A stretch of DNA of 64,000 bases from Stieleria varia (GTDB lineage Bacteria > Planctomycetota > Planctomycetia > Pirellulales > Pirellulaceae), in the NCBI RefSeq assembly GCF_038443385.1, contig NZ_CP151726.1, positions 8,804,001-8,868,000 on the forward strand, written 5' to 3'. The notes under the pieces were generated by a model. The model was not told where the DNA came from. It worked only from the letters and a program-made list of their open reading frames with translations, and searched no databases. This document shows, piece by piece, positions 51,330 through 62,121 of this stretch. Both the position numbers and the translations under genes were made by a program. Numbering within the stretch: position 1 is the first letter of the stretch; each line of letters begins with the position of its first letter.

Positions 51330-54101
51330 ATGCGTTTTTTATGTTTCGTGGCCGCGGTGGGGTGTTTTGTGGGCTCGGCTGTCACTTCGGTCTTGTCGGC
51401 GCAGGACCCGAATCCGCCCGCGGGCCAGCCCGCGGTTCAGCCGGCGAATAACAACACAGTGGAGCATCGCGAAATCCGCGACTTCTTTCAGCGTTTCCAG
51501 GAAACCACCAAGGATGAGACCGCTGAGAAGCTGATGGAGTTCTACGACTTTGACGCCATGGTCCAAGCCATCGTGGAACTGGCCGACGTCCCGTTGCCGC
51601 CGCCCGGGCAAGCCCAAATGGCAGTCGCACTCCGCAATCAAGTTCAAACCCAACTCACAACGTTGGGCGTGACTTGGCTGCGTCACAAGATCGTCAGCAC
51701 CGACTTTGATCAACAGAGGACACGTGCGGAAGTCTTCATCCGCAACTGGACAGAGTCTCACGGCACCTCTCGCGAAATCTTCGTGCTCCAAAAAATCGGC
51801 GGCCAATGGAAGATCGTCGATTACAACGATCTCTCCATGGATGTCTCCATGGTCAGCTTCACCGCCGCCGTGATGCGAGACGCCAGTCAAGCCAATGCTC
51901 CCGTGGAAATGCTCCAAGCTGTTCGTGGCTTGCTTGCCTCCATGATGGCAGCCGCACAAGAAGACACCTACCAAAGCGTCAATGAACTCGATCAAATCCG
52001 CGGATACCGCTTGCCCCATTCGATGGAGGGCATCCGGTGGAAACTCGCTGCGGCAGTGTACACTGCATGGGATGCGGCGGAGGCGATTGAGTGCCTGGAC
52101 AAAGTCGATGCGTTTGGCGCCAGCGCCCCCTTTGCAACTTACGTCCGCAGCAATGCGTATCTCATCTTGGAACGCTATGAACTCGCCGCCAAATATGCCC
52201 AGCAATACTTGGACGAATTCGGTGCCGACGCAGACGCTTCGCTCGTCCTGGCCGCTGCGTTAGAAGAACTCGGCCGAACCGACGAAGCCATCGCGGCATA
52301 CAAGGCCGCCGTCACGGACACCCCGGAAAATGTCGAGAGCCTGGTCCAGTTGATCACGCTCCTGCCGGTCCAACGCAAAGAGGAATGGACACCTCTCTTT
52401 CAGAACACGCCCATACCGGAGGAAGCGTTCGAACTCATCAGCGACTCGTTGATCCTTGCCGAGAAACCCGACGTCCTACAAATCCTGATCGACGAGATGG
52501 CGGCGATCGATCCTCAAGCTCAACTCATCGACTTCTACCGCGCATCCGTGCTCCACATGCGCGGCCAGACCGACGCAGCCATCGATGCCTTGCAGGAGTT
52601 GATTCGCAAGACTGACGAAGCATCCGATTGGCTCTCTTGGTTTGAATACACTCTGTGTGAGTGGGTGTCAGACGATGTTTCCCGGTCGGGCAGCGATCTG
52701 GTCAGTGTTTACAGCCAGTGCTCAGACAAAGAAACAGCATTTGAATGGTTCTTGAGCGCCGACGAAAATGACGACGCAACGGATGCGGTTCGAAATCAGA
52801 TCAACGAAATGATCAAACTGCATCTGCAAGAGTTTGGCGATGATCCCAATGCTCATCGAAACATCGCGTGGAGAGCTTTTCGCCTGAAGGACTACGAAAC
52901 AGCCAAAACCGAATTCCGGACGGCCATCAGTCTCATTCCCGACGATGAAGAGCACGAGTACGATCTCGCAGAGACACGTAGCGAATTGATCTCCTGCTAC
53001 ATTGAGCAGGATCAATACGCCCAGGCATACCGCGAGTTGGAGCCCAAAGAAGAGGTGTTCTCCATCTTGGTGGAAGAACTCGATGCCGATGACCCGACCT
53101 ATCAGCAACTGCTGAAGCTTCATCGCGAAACCGATCCCACCAATCCGCGTTTCGTCATCGAAGACGCAACCGAAGCCTATCAGTCGGGGGACTATGAAAA
53201 GACGCTCGACTTGGTCGGGGCGTCGCTTAAACGATCCGGCTCAGAACAAAATGATACCTGGCAAGAGATGCCGCTCCGGCGACTGCAGATACGTGCTCTG
53301 GCCCAACTGAAGCGATTCGATGAAGCGTTGCTTGCCGCTCGGCAAGCCGGTGTCGAGCATCGCGACTACTATCGCGCGATCATTTATGCCGTCAAAGGGG
53401 ACAGGGAGCGCTTCGAAAACGCGTTTGTACTCTCCATCGGTGACGAAACCTACTACGCTCGCGAGGACTATGATGACCTCGATGAAATCCCCGAGGGTTG
53501 GATCGGCGACACAGACACCACCAGCGCCACACCCGATGCCAGCCAAAGGGCATTTGACAGAGATTTCGAAATCCGCCGATTGATCCTACTGCTCTCAGAA
53601 CCACGTAATGTGGATGCCGGGCGGGTTCTGGATGCGGCGAGCGACATGGGACTGCAACTCTTTGCGATCGAGCCGCAAAGGGTCACCACCGACGAAGACG
53701 AGTACGTCTGTCAATGGAATGGTAACGCGTGTACTCTCGCCATCGATGGCTGCCGGTACTTCGTACACAGTGGCAACACGCCGTTCTTGGAGGACCGCGA
53801 AGGCTCTAATTTCTTGATCGAGTCTGACGAAGTACGAGAAGCCTACGCAAAGCACAACGCATGGATCGCAATCGACATTTACACGTGGCCACAAAATGCT
53901 CAGGCAGGCCATCCGATCGCGATCCCACCGCAGGCTGAAAAGCGATTGTGCGAACTCGCCAAGAGGCTCGCCCAGGACGTCGCTTTGGTGGCCATCCACA
54001 TCGACACCGAGCAAATCGCAAAGTGCGACGAAGCCTTCTTTGACAAGCTACTCAGCAACGATCCCATCACAGCCTTCCAAAACGAAATCGTTGAGCCGTG
54101 A
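51330..54101 (+). CDS. Exported TPR-like repeat protein
   Basis: 923 residues from the ATG at 51330, chosen for its signal peptide (MRFLCFVAAVGCFVGSAVTSVLSA) and for GGGAG just before it. After a short Pro/Gln linker (NPPAGQPAVQPANNN), residues about 50-180 could form a nuclear-transport-factor-2-like fold (IRDFFQRFQETTKDETAEKLMEFYDF, VEIFIRNWTESHG-like VFIRNW). TPR-like helical pairs then cover about 190-720: YAQQYLDEFGADADASLVLAAALEELGRTDEAIAAYKAAV, KDYETAKTEFRTAISL, AYRELEPKEEVF, FDEALLAARQAG. The last 170 residues are mixed and end in AQDVALVAIHIDTEQIAKCDEAFF. TPRs mediate protein contacts. It is divergent from the sigma/A2M operon and could be a target. Confidence 0.78.
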   Translation: MRFLCFVAAVGCFVGSAVTSVLSAQDPNPPAGQPAVQPANNNTVEHREIRDFFQRFQETTKDETAEKLMEFYDFDAMVQAIVELADVPLPPPGQAQMAVALRNQVQTQLTTLGVTWLRHKIVSTDFDQQRTRAEVFIRNWTESHGTSREIFVLQKIGGQWKIVDYNDLSMDVSMVSFTAAVMRDASQANAPVEMLQAVRGLLASMMAAAQEDTYQSVNELDQIRGYRLPHSMEGIRWKLAAAVYTAWDAAEAIECLDKVDAFGASAPFATYVRSNAYLILERYELAAKYAQQYLDEFGADADASLVLAAALEELGRTDEAIAAYKAAVTDTPENVESLVQLITLLPVQRKEEWTPLFQNTPIPEEAFELISDSLILAEKPDVLQILIDEMAAIDPQAQLIDFYRASVLHMRGQTDAAIDALQELIRKTDEASDWLSWFEYTLCEWVSDDVSRSGSDLVSVYSQCSDKETAFEWFLSADENDDATDAVRNQINEMIKLHLQEFGDDPNAHRNIAWRAFRLKDYETAKTEFRTAISLIPDDEEHEYDLAETRSELISCYIEQDQYAQAYRELEPKEEVFSILVEELDADDPTYQQLLKLHRETDPTNPRFVIEDATEAYQSGDYEKTLDLVGASLKRSGSEQNDTWQEMPLRRLQIRALAQLKRFDEALLAARQAGVEHRDYYRAIIYAVKGDRERFENAFVLSIGDETYYAREDYDDLDEIPEGWIGDTDTTSATPDASQRAFDRDFEIRRLILLLSEPRNVDAGRVLDAASDMGLQLFAIEPQRVTTDEDEYVCQWNGNACTLAIDGCRYFVHSGNTPFLEDREGSNFLIESDEVREAYAKHNAWIAIDIYTWPQNAQAGHPIAIPPQAEKRLCELAKRLAQDVALVAIHIDTEQIAKCDEAFFDKLLSNDPITAFQNEIVEP

Positions 54102-54103
54102 CA

Positions 54104-54240
54104 GTAGGTCATGCTCTGCATGACGAAATACGGTACGTACGCCTTTACGCCTTGGTGACCTAATTCGGTGACCTCCGGAGCAGTCCGGTTGTATTGTGCG
54201 GTTGTGTTGAACGGATGTTGTCATGCAGAGCATGACCTAC
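54104..54240. repeat. Inverted repeat pair between convergent genes, family D
   Basis: GTAGGTCATGCTCTGCATGAC (21 bases, 54104-54124) and its exact inverse (54220-54240) enclose 95 bases. Each arm holds its own small hairpin CATGC-TCT-GCATG. The element begins three bases after the TPR gene stop codon and ends 17 bases before the stop codon of the AsmA-like gene. Confidence 0.75.
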
Positions 54241-54257
54241 CTAATGCAGCGGTGCAG

Positions 54258-57200
54258 CTAGAATCCGAACAGCTTTTCCAGACCCGTTGCGACTTCTTCT
54301 TGCAGCTTGTTCTGCACGGCTTGAGTGCCCAGTTGCATCACGAGGTCTCGGACACCTCGGGGATCCAATCGTGGTTGTGACAGCGTTCCCGTGATCGGCA
54401 TGGAAACCGACTGGCCGGCCATGCCTTGTAGGTCACGCCCGATCCATCGTGCGTCCAAGGGTACTTGGGCGACCAAGTTGACCGAACCGTTCATGCCGAC
54501 TTGACCGCTCGTGATCAACTGCGCGCGATCGATTTGCAAGTACATCCGCTGATGGGTCACGACGCCATTGCCGACCGCGAAATCGACGCTTTGGGGTGGC
54601 ATTGTGACCAATGTCTTACCCGTCACATCACGCCCAACGGCCAAGGCACCCTGCGACAACGACTTGAGCTGGTCCACACCCTGGACGACTTGATTGGCCA
54701 AGGGCCCCGGTGAAAGCTGCAGACGCTCGATGTTCAAACGTCCTCTTACGCGACTTTGCTGAGGTGCATCAAAGTTCACGAACGCTTCGTCGATCTCCGC
54801 GCCGATCGTGCCATCCACTTGGGTCGCATCGGCCGCGATGGGTGCTAGGTACTTCAGCCACTGCGAGGTCATCTGCTGGGTGATGCGAACGTTCTGTGCT
54901 TTGGTGCCGGGTGCCAACTGCATGGCGACGGGGCCGGGACGGTAGAAGATGTCACCGGCCAAGTCGACTTGGCCGCCTTCCACGGGGATCACGCAAGGAT
55001 TGATCCTGACGATGGAGTCGGTCATGTGAAGGGGGATGGAACATGGCCCAAGATTGACACCGGCGACGGCAACCGATTCCCATCCCATGTTGCAGTCGAC
55101 TTGGACGTCCAGAGCATCCTGCGGTCCGCGAGCGATGGCGATCTTCAAGGGCGTTTCGTGGATCCCCACGGCATCAATGCGTGTCCCGGTCAGTGCGGTC
55201 AAACGCCGCGCCACCTCGTCCATTTTGAATCTCGATGGGCCATCCAGCTCCACCTTGCCCACCACATCGTTCCAAACCACGTCGCCGCTGAGTGTTGTGG
55301 CAAACCAATCGCCCGAGATTTGCAGATCATCGGTCGATAGCGTTCCGCTGCGAGAGTCGTATCGGGCGACGGTGTTGATTTTGACATTCGGTTCCAGCCA
55401 GACGATTTGATCCAACGCCGACGCGTTTTGTGCTAACAATGTCCTGGGTTGTGGACCGAAGCCCACATTGAGCGGACTTGATTCATGAAAGGCGACGTCT
55501 TTGGCGGTGGTCTGCGATTCCAGTTCGATCAATCCGGCTCCCAGTTCCAAAGCACTGCTGCGAACGCTGATCTTTCCCTCGCACGTGCCGGTGATGAATG
55601 TCGACGAGGTGGGGACTGGTACTTCGTTGAAATTCTGAGGAGCTTGCGGATCAAAGGCGGCTTGTTGGATGTTGCCCGCGGCCCGAGCCATGCGTGGCTG
55701 CATGCTGTCCTGCAACCGTTTCAGGTCGGCCCTCCAAGCGAGTTGCAGTGCGACCTTCTCCCGATTCCATTCGCCTTCGGCAGCCAATGAGATGGCATCG
55801 CCGACGACTTGCAGGGAGCGACTGTTGAAGTCACCCGAGGGCAATTCCACGCCGCCCTGGAAATCGATGGTCACACGCGGTTGGCTGATCCAATTCGCGC
55901 CGTACGCGATGCGAGGTCGCGTGATGTCGATGCGAGCCTTGCTGATGCTCGCGTGGTCCGACGAGATCATCCCATCGGCGTTGAGCACAAAGGCTCCCTC
56001 CGCGTCTCGCGTCGCCTCTGGCAACCAAGGACGCAGCGTCTGCGCTACGTTTTCAATTCGCCCGTTGGCATAAAGCTGAATCGGAAATCGGGATGCTGAT
56101 GTCGGATTGGCGACGGCGCCGGAAAGCTCTGCTCGCAAGTCCATCCCGTTGCTCAGCAGCTTGAAATTCGCCTGCGAAAGTTCGGCGAGCGATTGTCCGT
56201 TCCATCGTCCGACGGCATTGACATCACACTGAACCGACGAGCGTTGAATCCGATGCCCATCTGGCAAGGCGATCAACAGATTCGTCGCGTTCCCGGAGCC
56301 CGTCAGTTGCCACAGGTTTTGGTTGGTCGCATTCCAGCGAATGCGACCGGTCGCATTTCCACCGAGTGAGACGTCGGACAAGTCCACGACGGGGCGTAGC
56401 ATGGCGTACAGTCGTCCGAAGTCGATATCCAAATCGGCTTGGCCGGTTTGCAAATCTCCGCTGCCGGTTGCCGTCGCAAAGGAACTGGTCCACTGAAACT
56501 CATCGGCATGAACTCGACCGCCACGATTGGAAACCATCGCGGTCAACTCGATCGGCTGGACCACGACAGCACGCCCGTGCGCTCGCGCACGCAGAGAGTC
56601 ACTGGCGAAAATCAAACGACTTTGTCGGGCATTGGTGCTGGCGGGATCATTGTCGTTCTTGGCGACCGACTGAATGGTGGCGGACGCGTGACCGGAGATC
56701 AATTGTGCGTCATCACGCAATGGGATCATCCCCGGCATCGCTTGATCAAACGCGGCCAAGTCCACATCCACGCTTGCTTGACCATCCAATGCTTCCAGCC
56801 ATCGAAGCGGGTTGTCGTCAGCACCGACTAGGGAGAACTCTGTCGAGAACGCGCCGTCGAGCGTAGCGACGGCAAAGTCCGTGGTGGCTTTGAGTCCACG
56901 ACCGATCACCCAGCGATCCACCAAAGAGACTTCGCCGTCCAGTGAGGCCATGGCGTTTTTCCAAGCACCTTGGCGTCCTGGCAACCCGGCGACGGAAAGG
57001 TCTCGAATTCGTAGTTCTTCAATGGATGCCTCAACATTGCCACGGTCGTTTCCACTCAACAGGATCTTCCCTGTCGCTTCGCCGGTCACACTCGGTCCGT
57101 TCTGGCCAAGCATTTCGGGAAAGCGGCGTATCAACAAATCCGTCACCGACAGCGGTAGCGATTCGGTCGTCAAGTTCATTCGCCAACCGCCGGCGTTTGC

Positions 57201-57971
57201 CATCTCACCAGCGGGTGTTGCCGCAGGCGAGGTTCCGGACAAGTCTGCTGGGCTCCAGTGGATTTCTGTTTGCAACGATCCGGCGTTGCCCGACGGTTCC
57301 GTCAAGACGCCCGCGAGCGAACCTTCGATGGAACGTCCCGTCATTTGAACGTCCATGTGCGATTGTCCCATTGACCAACCTCTGCCCGTGGGCAAATCGA
57401 TCACCTCGACCGTTGCGTTCTCCACATGAACATGGCCGTTGACGTTGCCGCTGCCCTGGTCGTCACCTTGCATCAGTGGCTGCAAGTCGCGTTCGAGCGA
57501 GCATACGCCGTTGTCGACGGAGCACCGAATGTTGAGATCGCGGACGGTGATGTTTCCCAATGACTCGGGATCGAAACTGAAAAGGTCCAGGATCGTTAAC
57601 TCCGTGTCGACTTGCTCTACCAAAATCTCGCTGCCGGAGCGTTCGTCTGGGGCCGCGCCGATTGCATTTTGGACGGGACGACTTTTGATGCTCAGACCAC
57701 GCAATCGCAGAGGGGTGATCCAGCCCACTCGCATGGACTCGACCTGCCCATCCAGTCCGTAGCCGGAGAGGGTGTTGGATAGCAGAGATGTGCCGATGGA
57801 GGTATGGCTGACAAAACTAGGCCCGGCCAATACAAACAATGCCAGCATCAATAGCACGGCGATGGCCGTGTAGCGTCGGCGACGAGAGCGGTTGTCGCGT
57901 CGTCTCAGAAGTCGGTCTTGCTGATTACGTTCTGCTTGGTCGAGCAAAAATTCATCGGTCGCCACGGTCAC
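54258..57971 (-). CDS. AsmA/TamB-like large membrane-anchored protein
   Basis: 1237 residues. An Arg/Gln-rich cytoplasmic start (LLRRRDNRSRRRRY) and one transmembrane helix (about 34-52, TAIAVLLMLALFVLAGPSFV) precede a very long beta-rich outer part. AsmA/TamB-family hints are the early SNTLSGYGLDGQVESMRVGWITPLRLRGLSIK (start of the AsmA repeat fold) and later PDDLQISGDWFATTLSGDV-like, LDLAGDIFYRPGPVAMQL and VAQVPLDARWIGRDLQGMAGQSVSMPITGTL, the pattern of the AsmA C-terminal domain. Such proteins are thought to bridge inner and outer membranes for phospholipid transport. Family assignment is by pattern; exact subfamily is open. It ends with QEEVATGLEKLFGF, a typical AsmA-like end. Confidence 0.72.
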   Translation of the reverse strand: MTVATDEFLLDQAERNQQDRLLRRRDNRSRRRRYTAIAVLLMLALFVLAGPSFVSHTSIGTSLLSNTLSGYGLDGQVESMRVGWITPLRLRGLSIKSRPVQNAIGAAPDERSGSEILVEQVDTELTILDLFSFDPESLGNITVRDLNIRCSVDNGVCSLERDLQPLMQGDDQGSGNVNGHVHVENATVEVIDLPTGRGWSMGQSHMDVQMTGRSIEGSLAGVLTEPSGNAGSLQTEIHWSPADLSGTSPAATPAGEMANAGGWRMNLTTESLPLSVTDLLIRRFPEMLGQNGPSVTGEATGKILLSGNDRGNVEASIEELRIRDLSVAGLPGRQGAWKNAMASLDGEVSLVDRWVIGRGLKATTDFAVATLDGAFSTEFSLVGADDNPLRWLEALDGQASVDVDLAAFDQAMPGMIPLRDDAQLISGHASATIQSVAKNDNDPASTNARQSRLIFASDSLRARAHGRAVVVQPIELTAMVSNRGGRVHADEFQWTSSFATATGSGDLQTGQADLDIDFGRLYAMLRPVVDLSDVSLGGNATGRIRWNATNQNLWQLTGSGNATNLLIALPDGHRIQRSSVQCDVNAVGRWNGQSLAELSQANFKLLSNGMDLRAELSGAVANPTSASRFPIQLYANGRIENVAQTLRPWLPEATRDAEGAFVLNADGMISSDHASISKARIDITRPRIAYGANWISQPRVTIDFQGGVELPSGDFNSRSLQVVGDAISLAAEGEWNREKVALQLAWRADLKRLQDSMQPRMARAAGNIQQAAFDPQAPQNFNEVPVPTSSTFITGTCEGKISVRSSALELGAGLIELESQTTAKDVAFHESSPLNVGFGPQPRTLLAQNASALDQIVWLEPNVKINTVARYDSRSGTLSTDDLQISGDWFATTLSGDVVWNDVVGKVELDGPSRFKMDEVARRLTALTGTRIDAVGIHETPLKIAIARGPQDALDVQVDCNMGWESVAVAGVNLGPCSIPLHMTDSIVRINPCVIPVEGGQVDLAGDIFYRPGPVAMQLAPGTKAQNVRITQQMTSQWLKYLAPIAADATQVDGTIGAEIDEAFVNFDAPQQSRVRGRLNIERLQLSPGPLANQVVQGVDQLKSLSQGALAVGRDVTGKTLVTMPPQSVDFAVGNGVVTHQRMYLQIDRAQLITSGQVGMNGSVNLVAQVPLDARWIGRDLQGMAGQSVSMPITGTLSQPRLDPRGVRDLVMQLGTQAVQNKLQEEVATGLEKLFGF

Positions 57972-58448
57972 ATCCTTGTCAACCTGTCTCGCGGAATAGA
58001 GTCACCCGGCGACAATAGCAAGTTGACCGGGTCCAGCGCAAGATCATCTGGGCGATTGTCCGAGCGACTGCGGTGCACGCTATCGGCTCGTAATGTCGCT
58101 CGATCTCCCAGATCGATAGCCCGGATTATTCACTCGACTCACGATAGTCATCGCAAAACGTTTGCGTGAAACGGCTTGCGCGGATTGGTAGGAATGGTAG
58201 GAATGCAGTCTGCGCATATCAGCCGCCACGCGATAGCCACACGCTCACCCATCACATCCGTTTTCGGTTCACCAAGTTTCCGCGGCGGGCAAACCGCACA
58301 GCAGCATACGCTAACGATTTGGGAAATCGAACGACAATGCATTCCGCGTCTCTCCCAGAATTTTTGGGCTGATTTTGCAGCCGGTCAGGCAATCCGCTAC
58401 CATGCTGTCAATTCCCGCCTCCCCCCTCTCAACCTTTCTCTCCTCCGC
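57972..58448. other. Spacer with family B pair, between divergent genes
   Basis: 477 bases between the AsmA-like gene and the DUF1080/heme protein gene. It carries family B copies 7 and 8 and a GGTAGGAAT tandem duplication near 58188-58205. The frame of the downstream gene is open through part of it but no coding signal is seen before 58449. Confidence 0.55.
58092..58338. repeat. REP-like inverted pair, family B copies 7 and 8
   Basis: Plus copy 58092-58120 (stem TCGATCT/AGATCGA, CCC loop) and minus copy 58309-58338 (stem CGATTT/AAATCG, CCC loop) face each other across 188 bases. Both have CCC instead of TCC in the loop, so they form a sub-group. Confidence 0.68.
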
Positions 58449-61400
58449 ATGCCATTCCTGCCACGCCACACGTTGCCCTTCATTGGCCTCGTCTTGCTTC
58501 TCGCGACCGCATCCGCCGAACCCCCGCAAGCGGATCCCGCTCAGGCAGCCAAAGACCCTGACTTTCTGGTCCAGGGCGAATACGCCGGTGTTCGCAAAGG
58601 CATGCAGGTCATCGCGTTGGGCGACGGTGAATTCGACATGGTCGTCTACGAAGGCGGTTTGCCAGGCGCGGGTTGGGACCGCGCTGAGCCTCGCCGACTC
58701 GATGGGGACAGCGATACGGTGCTTGATCTCGTCGATTCGATGAAACTGAAACGTGTCGAGCGAGAAAGTACCACTTTGGGTGCCAAGCCGCCCTCGGGTG
58801 CCATGGTCCTGTTCGACGGCTCCGAAGGCTCGTTGGCAAACTGGGAGGGCGGCAAGCGATCTGACAGCGGCTTGTTGATGCCTGGAACGTCCAGCAAGCA
58901 AACCTTTGATGACTACACATTGCACCTGGAGTTCCGAACTCCCTACCTGCCGACCAAACGTGGCCAAGCCCGTGGGAACAGCGGCGTGTATCACCAAGGT
59001 CGCTATGAGACCCAAATCCTCGACTCGTTCGGTTTGTCCGGCGCGATGAACGAGACCGGCGGCATCTACTCGATCGCCGCGCCCCAAATGAACGTCTGCT
59101 ATCCGCCACTGACTTGGCAAACCTATGACGTCGATTTCACCGCCGCCCGTTACGACAACCAAAAGAAGAAAATCACGGAGCCGACGATCACCGTTCGTCT
59201 CAACGGAGTCATCGTTCACAATGCGGTCAAGCTCACCCACGCCACCACGGCCGCCAAGTTGGGTGAGGGTCCTGGACCTGGCCCGATCTACCTGCAAGAC
59301 CATGGCAACGAAGTTCGCTATCGCAACATTTGGATTCTGCCTCGTGATGTCGAGCGTGAAGCCGCCCGCCCGATCGTCCCCGGTTTTGAACGGTTCTTTG
59401 CCGGTAATCCCAACGCCGCCGCCGATGGCGGCCACGTCCTGATCAGCTCGCTCGCGTGTAACGCATGTCACGCAGGCGGGATCGACGCGATCCCAGGCAA
59501 ACGCGGACCCGACCTTACCGCTGTCCGATCTCGCGTTCGTGGCGATGCTTTGGTTGCGATGATCGCCAATCCGCACCAAACCAAGACCGGAACCACGATG
59601 CCCGATCCTTGGGTCGGAGCCGATGAAACGACTAGGCAGCAAAACGCCACAGCGATCGCCAGCTACCTGACGTTGCGTGGCAAGGGCGAATTCGTGGATC
59701 GCCCCACTCGCAACAAGAATGCCGATCGCGGCGCTGAACTCTATCATTCGATCGGTTGCACGGCGTGTCACTCGCCGCTGAACAACTTTGCCAAACCCTC
59801 CGCATCGCTGCCGCTGGCAACAACGGTACCCTTGGGCGACGTTGCCAAGAAATACTCCACCGTCGCGTTGTCTCGGTTTCTGCAGAAACCTCATGACGTC
59901 CGTCCCGGTCTGCGGATGCCGGCGCTCGTGGGCAGCGAGTCCGATGCGTTCGCGATCGCAAGTTTCCTGACGCGTAGCGTCACCGAACGAAGGAACACAT
60001 CGAAATTCTCGCGCAAGGTGTATCGTGGTCAGTGGCAACAGTTGCCGGATTTCGATTCACTGACGCCTGTGCAAACCGATACCGTTCGCGGGCTCAAGAT
60101 CAACGACATCAAACCAGCAAATGATTACGGCGTCGTCTTCATGGCCGACATTCGAATCGAGAAAGCCGGCAAGTACCGTTTCCGTATCAACAGCGATGAT
60201 GGTAGTCGACTGATCATCGGCAAAAACCGACTCGAAAATGACGGAATCCACGCTCCCCAGGCCAGGGAAGCCACCTTTGAATTGACGGAGGGCATCCACC
60301 CGATTCGCATCGAGTTCTTCAACGGCGGCGGTGGTGCCGAAGTCGACGCACAGATTTTTGATCCTGTTTTCGGGCGTGTCGACATCGAAGAAATGATCGT
60401 GGACCCCGACCAACCCGCCGAACCGAGCCTCCTGCCCAGCCGTTTCAGCGCCGATGAATCCATGGCGGATACAGGTGCGAGACTCTTTCGCTCTGCGGGA
60501 TGTGTCCAATGCCACGGCTTTGGTGACGACAAAACCAACGAGGCCTTTGCGCCCGCTTTGGACGTCGCTCGCGCCGGACAAGGCTGCCTTGCCGACACGG
60601 TTGCCGCCCCCGCGGTGGACTACGGACTGACATCCCTTCAACGCAGTGCGATCGAAGCCGCGATGGTGGACCTCACTCGCAAAGTGAAACGGTCCCCGCA
60701 AGATGTCGACCAACAGCGTGTTCACCTGACGATGGCGGCACTCAATTGCTATGCCTGTCACCGTCGTGGCGATGTCGGTGGTCCTGAGCCGAGCCGCGAG
60801 GCAATGTTCAAAACCCAGATTCCCGAGATGGGATTGGAAGGCCAACTGCCGCCGCCACTGACCGGAGTGGCCGACAAACTCAATGACGAATACCTCACCG
60901 AGTTGTTCAACAAGGGTGCCAACGAGCGACCGTACATGCTGACCCGCATGCCAGGTTATCGGCACGAGCCATTGGCTGATTTTCACCAATCGTTGGTGCG
61001 ACTAGACCGGGACGACAGCAAGCCCACGGTAGACAATTCGGACACACACAATGAAATCGTCGCCGCCGGCAGACAAGCCGTTGGCAATCGCGGGCTGGCG
61101 TGCATCAAATGCCACGCCTACAACGGTGACAAGGGTGGCGGGATCGGCGCGATCGATTTGCTGGCGATGCCACGACGTCTTCGCGAGTCATGGTTTCATC
61201 GCTATCTGAAAGACCCCCTGGTCTATCGTCCCGGAACACGTATGCCCAACAGTTTCGTCGATGGCCGCAGCGCACTGACGAAACTCTACGACGGCGACCC
61301 CGCAAAACAGATCGATGCCATGTGGCAATATCTCAAGGAGGGTACCGAAGCCAAAGAACCAGAAGGCTTGAAAGAAGGTGCCATCTTGCTAGCCGCCGAT

Positions 61401-62057
61401 GCCCGTCCACGAATCTACCGCAACTTCTTTACCGACATCTCAGCACGCGGCATCGGAGTTGGCTATCCGGGCGACGTCAATTTGATCTGGGACGCCGAGC
61501 AAATGACCTTGGCAAAGATCTGGAAGAACAGCTTCATCGATGCCGCCATGCACTGGCAGGGGCGTGGACAAGGCCGACAGCAACCGATGGGAGATGACGT
61601 CGTCGACATCGAAAAACAAACGCCATTCGCGCTGCTGCCCTCGCTGAACTCTCCTTGGCCCAAAGAGTCGGGACGCGACCGTGGATATCGATTCAAAGGT
61701 TACCGACTCGATGCGGACGGCAATCCTGCGTTCGGTTACCGATTCGGTAACGTCACCGTCACCGAATCGATCAAACCGTTTGAGCCCACGATCGGCAAAG
61801 GTGCCTCGGGGTTCTCGCGCGAGATCACCATTGAGCGAAACGATCCGTCGTCTGACGAGTCTCTCGTTTGGCTGATCGGCTCGGGAAAAGTCGTCGAGGG
61901 TGACGGTGGTTACCGAGTCAACTCCCACGGCGTGGCAGTCGTCTCGGACAACGACGCCGTTCAACCGCAAATCATCCAAGTCGGTTCCGATCAACAGCTT
62001 CGCGCGATCATCCCCAATCAAGCCACCGTGACGATCCGCGAAGTCATCCTCTGGTGA
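58449..62057 (+). CDS. DUF1080 / PA14 / multiheme c-type exported protein
   Basis: 1202 residues from the ATG at 58449 with a signal peptide ([23 protein letters not shown]). DUF1080 (3-keto-disaccharide hydrolase-type jelly roll) spans about residues 115-320 ([51 protein letters not shown]). Five CxxCH heme motifs follow: CNACH (about 337), CTACH (about 437), CVQCH (about 684), CYACH (about 767) and CIKCH (about 884). A PA14-like carbohydrate-binding domain lies at about 545-645 ([41 protein letters not shown]). The chain would act outside the cytoplasm and combine sugar binding or cleavage with electron transfer. The next gene, 64 bases downstream, encodes a soluble-dehydrogenase-like propeller, a plausible electron donor. 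Confidence 0.85.
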   Translation: MPFLPRHTLPFIGLVLLLATASAEPPQADPAQAAKDPDFLVQGEYAGVRKGMQVIALGDGEFDMVVYEGGLPGAGWDRAEPRRLDGDSDTVLDLVDSMKLKRVERESTTLGAKPPSGAMVLFDGSEGSLANWEGGKRSDSGLLMPGTSSKQTFDDYTLHLEFRTPYLPTKRGQARGNSGVYHQGRYETQILDSFGLSGAMNETGGIYSIAAPQMNVCYPPLTWQTYDVDFTAARYDNQKKKITEPTITVRLNGVIVHNAVKLTHATTAAKLGEGPGPGPIYLQDHGNEVRYRNIWILPRDVEREAARPIVPGFERFFAGNPNAAADGGHVLISSLACNACHAGGIDAIPGKRGPDLTAVRSRVRGDALVAMIANPHQTKTGTTMPDPWVGADETTRQQNATAIASYLTLRGKGEFVDRPTRNKNADRGAELYHSIGCTACHSPLNNFAKPSASLPLATTVPLGDVAKKYSTVALSRFLQKPHDVRPGLRMPALVGSESDAFAIASFLTRSVTERRNTSKFSRKVYRGQWQQLPDFDSLTPVQTDTVRGLKINDIKPANDYGVVFMADIRIEKAGKYRFRINSDDGSRLIIGKNRLENDGIHAPQAREATFELTEGIHPIRIEFFNGGGGAEVDAQIFDPVFGRVDIEEMIVDPDQPAEPSLLPSRFSADESMADTGARLFRSAGCVQCHGFGDDKTNEAFAPALDVARAGQGCLADTVAAPAVDYGLTSLQRSAIEAAMVDLTRKVKRSPQDVDQQRVHLTMAALNCYACHRRGDVGGPEPSREAMFKTQIPEMGLEGQLPPPLTGVADKLNDEYLTELFNKGANERPYMLTRMPGYRHEPLADFHQSLVRLDRDDSKPTVDNSDTHNEIVAAGRQAVGNRGLACIKCHAYNGDKGGGIGAIDLLAMPRRLRESWFHRYLKDPLVYRPGTRMPNSFVDGRSALTKLYDGDPAKQIDAMWQYLKEGTEAKEPEGLKEGAILLAADARPRIYRNFFTDISARGIGVGYPGDVNLIWDAEQMTLAKIWKNSFIDAAMHWQGRGQGRQQPMGDDVVDIEKQTPFALLPSLNSPWPKESGRDRGYRFKGYRLDADGNPAFGYRFGNVTVTESIKPFEPTIGKGASGFSREITIERNDPSSDESLVWLIGSGKVVEGDGGYRVNSHGVAVVSDNDAVQPQIIQVGSDQQLRAIIPNQATVTIREVILW

Positions 62058-62121
62058 TGTGGCATCGGCCATCCGTCACCACCATTCCCACCGCTCGCAT
62101 TTCATATTCACGCCCAATCCC

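Noticed and set aside
58311..60038. 575-codon open frame on the minus strand opposite the DUF1080/heme gene
   Set aside because: Shadow of the plus-strand gene, which has the CxxCH and DUF1080 motifs.
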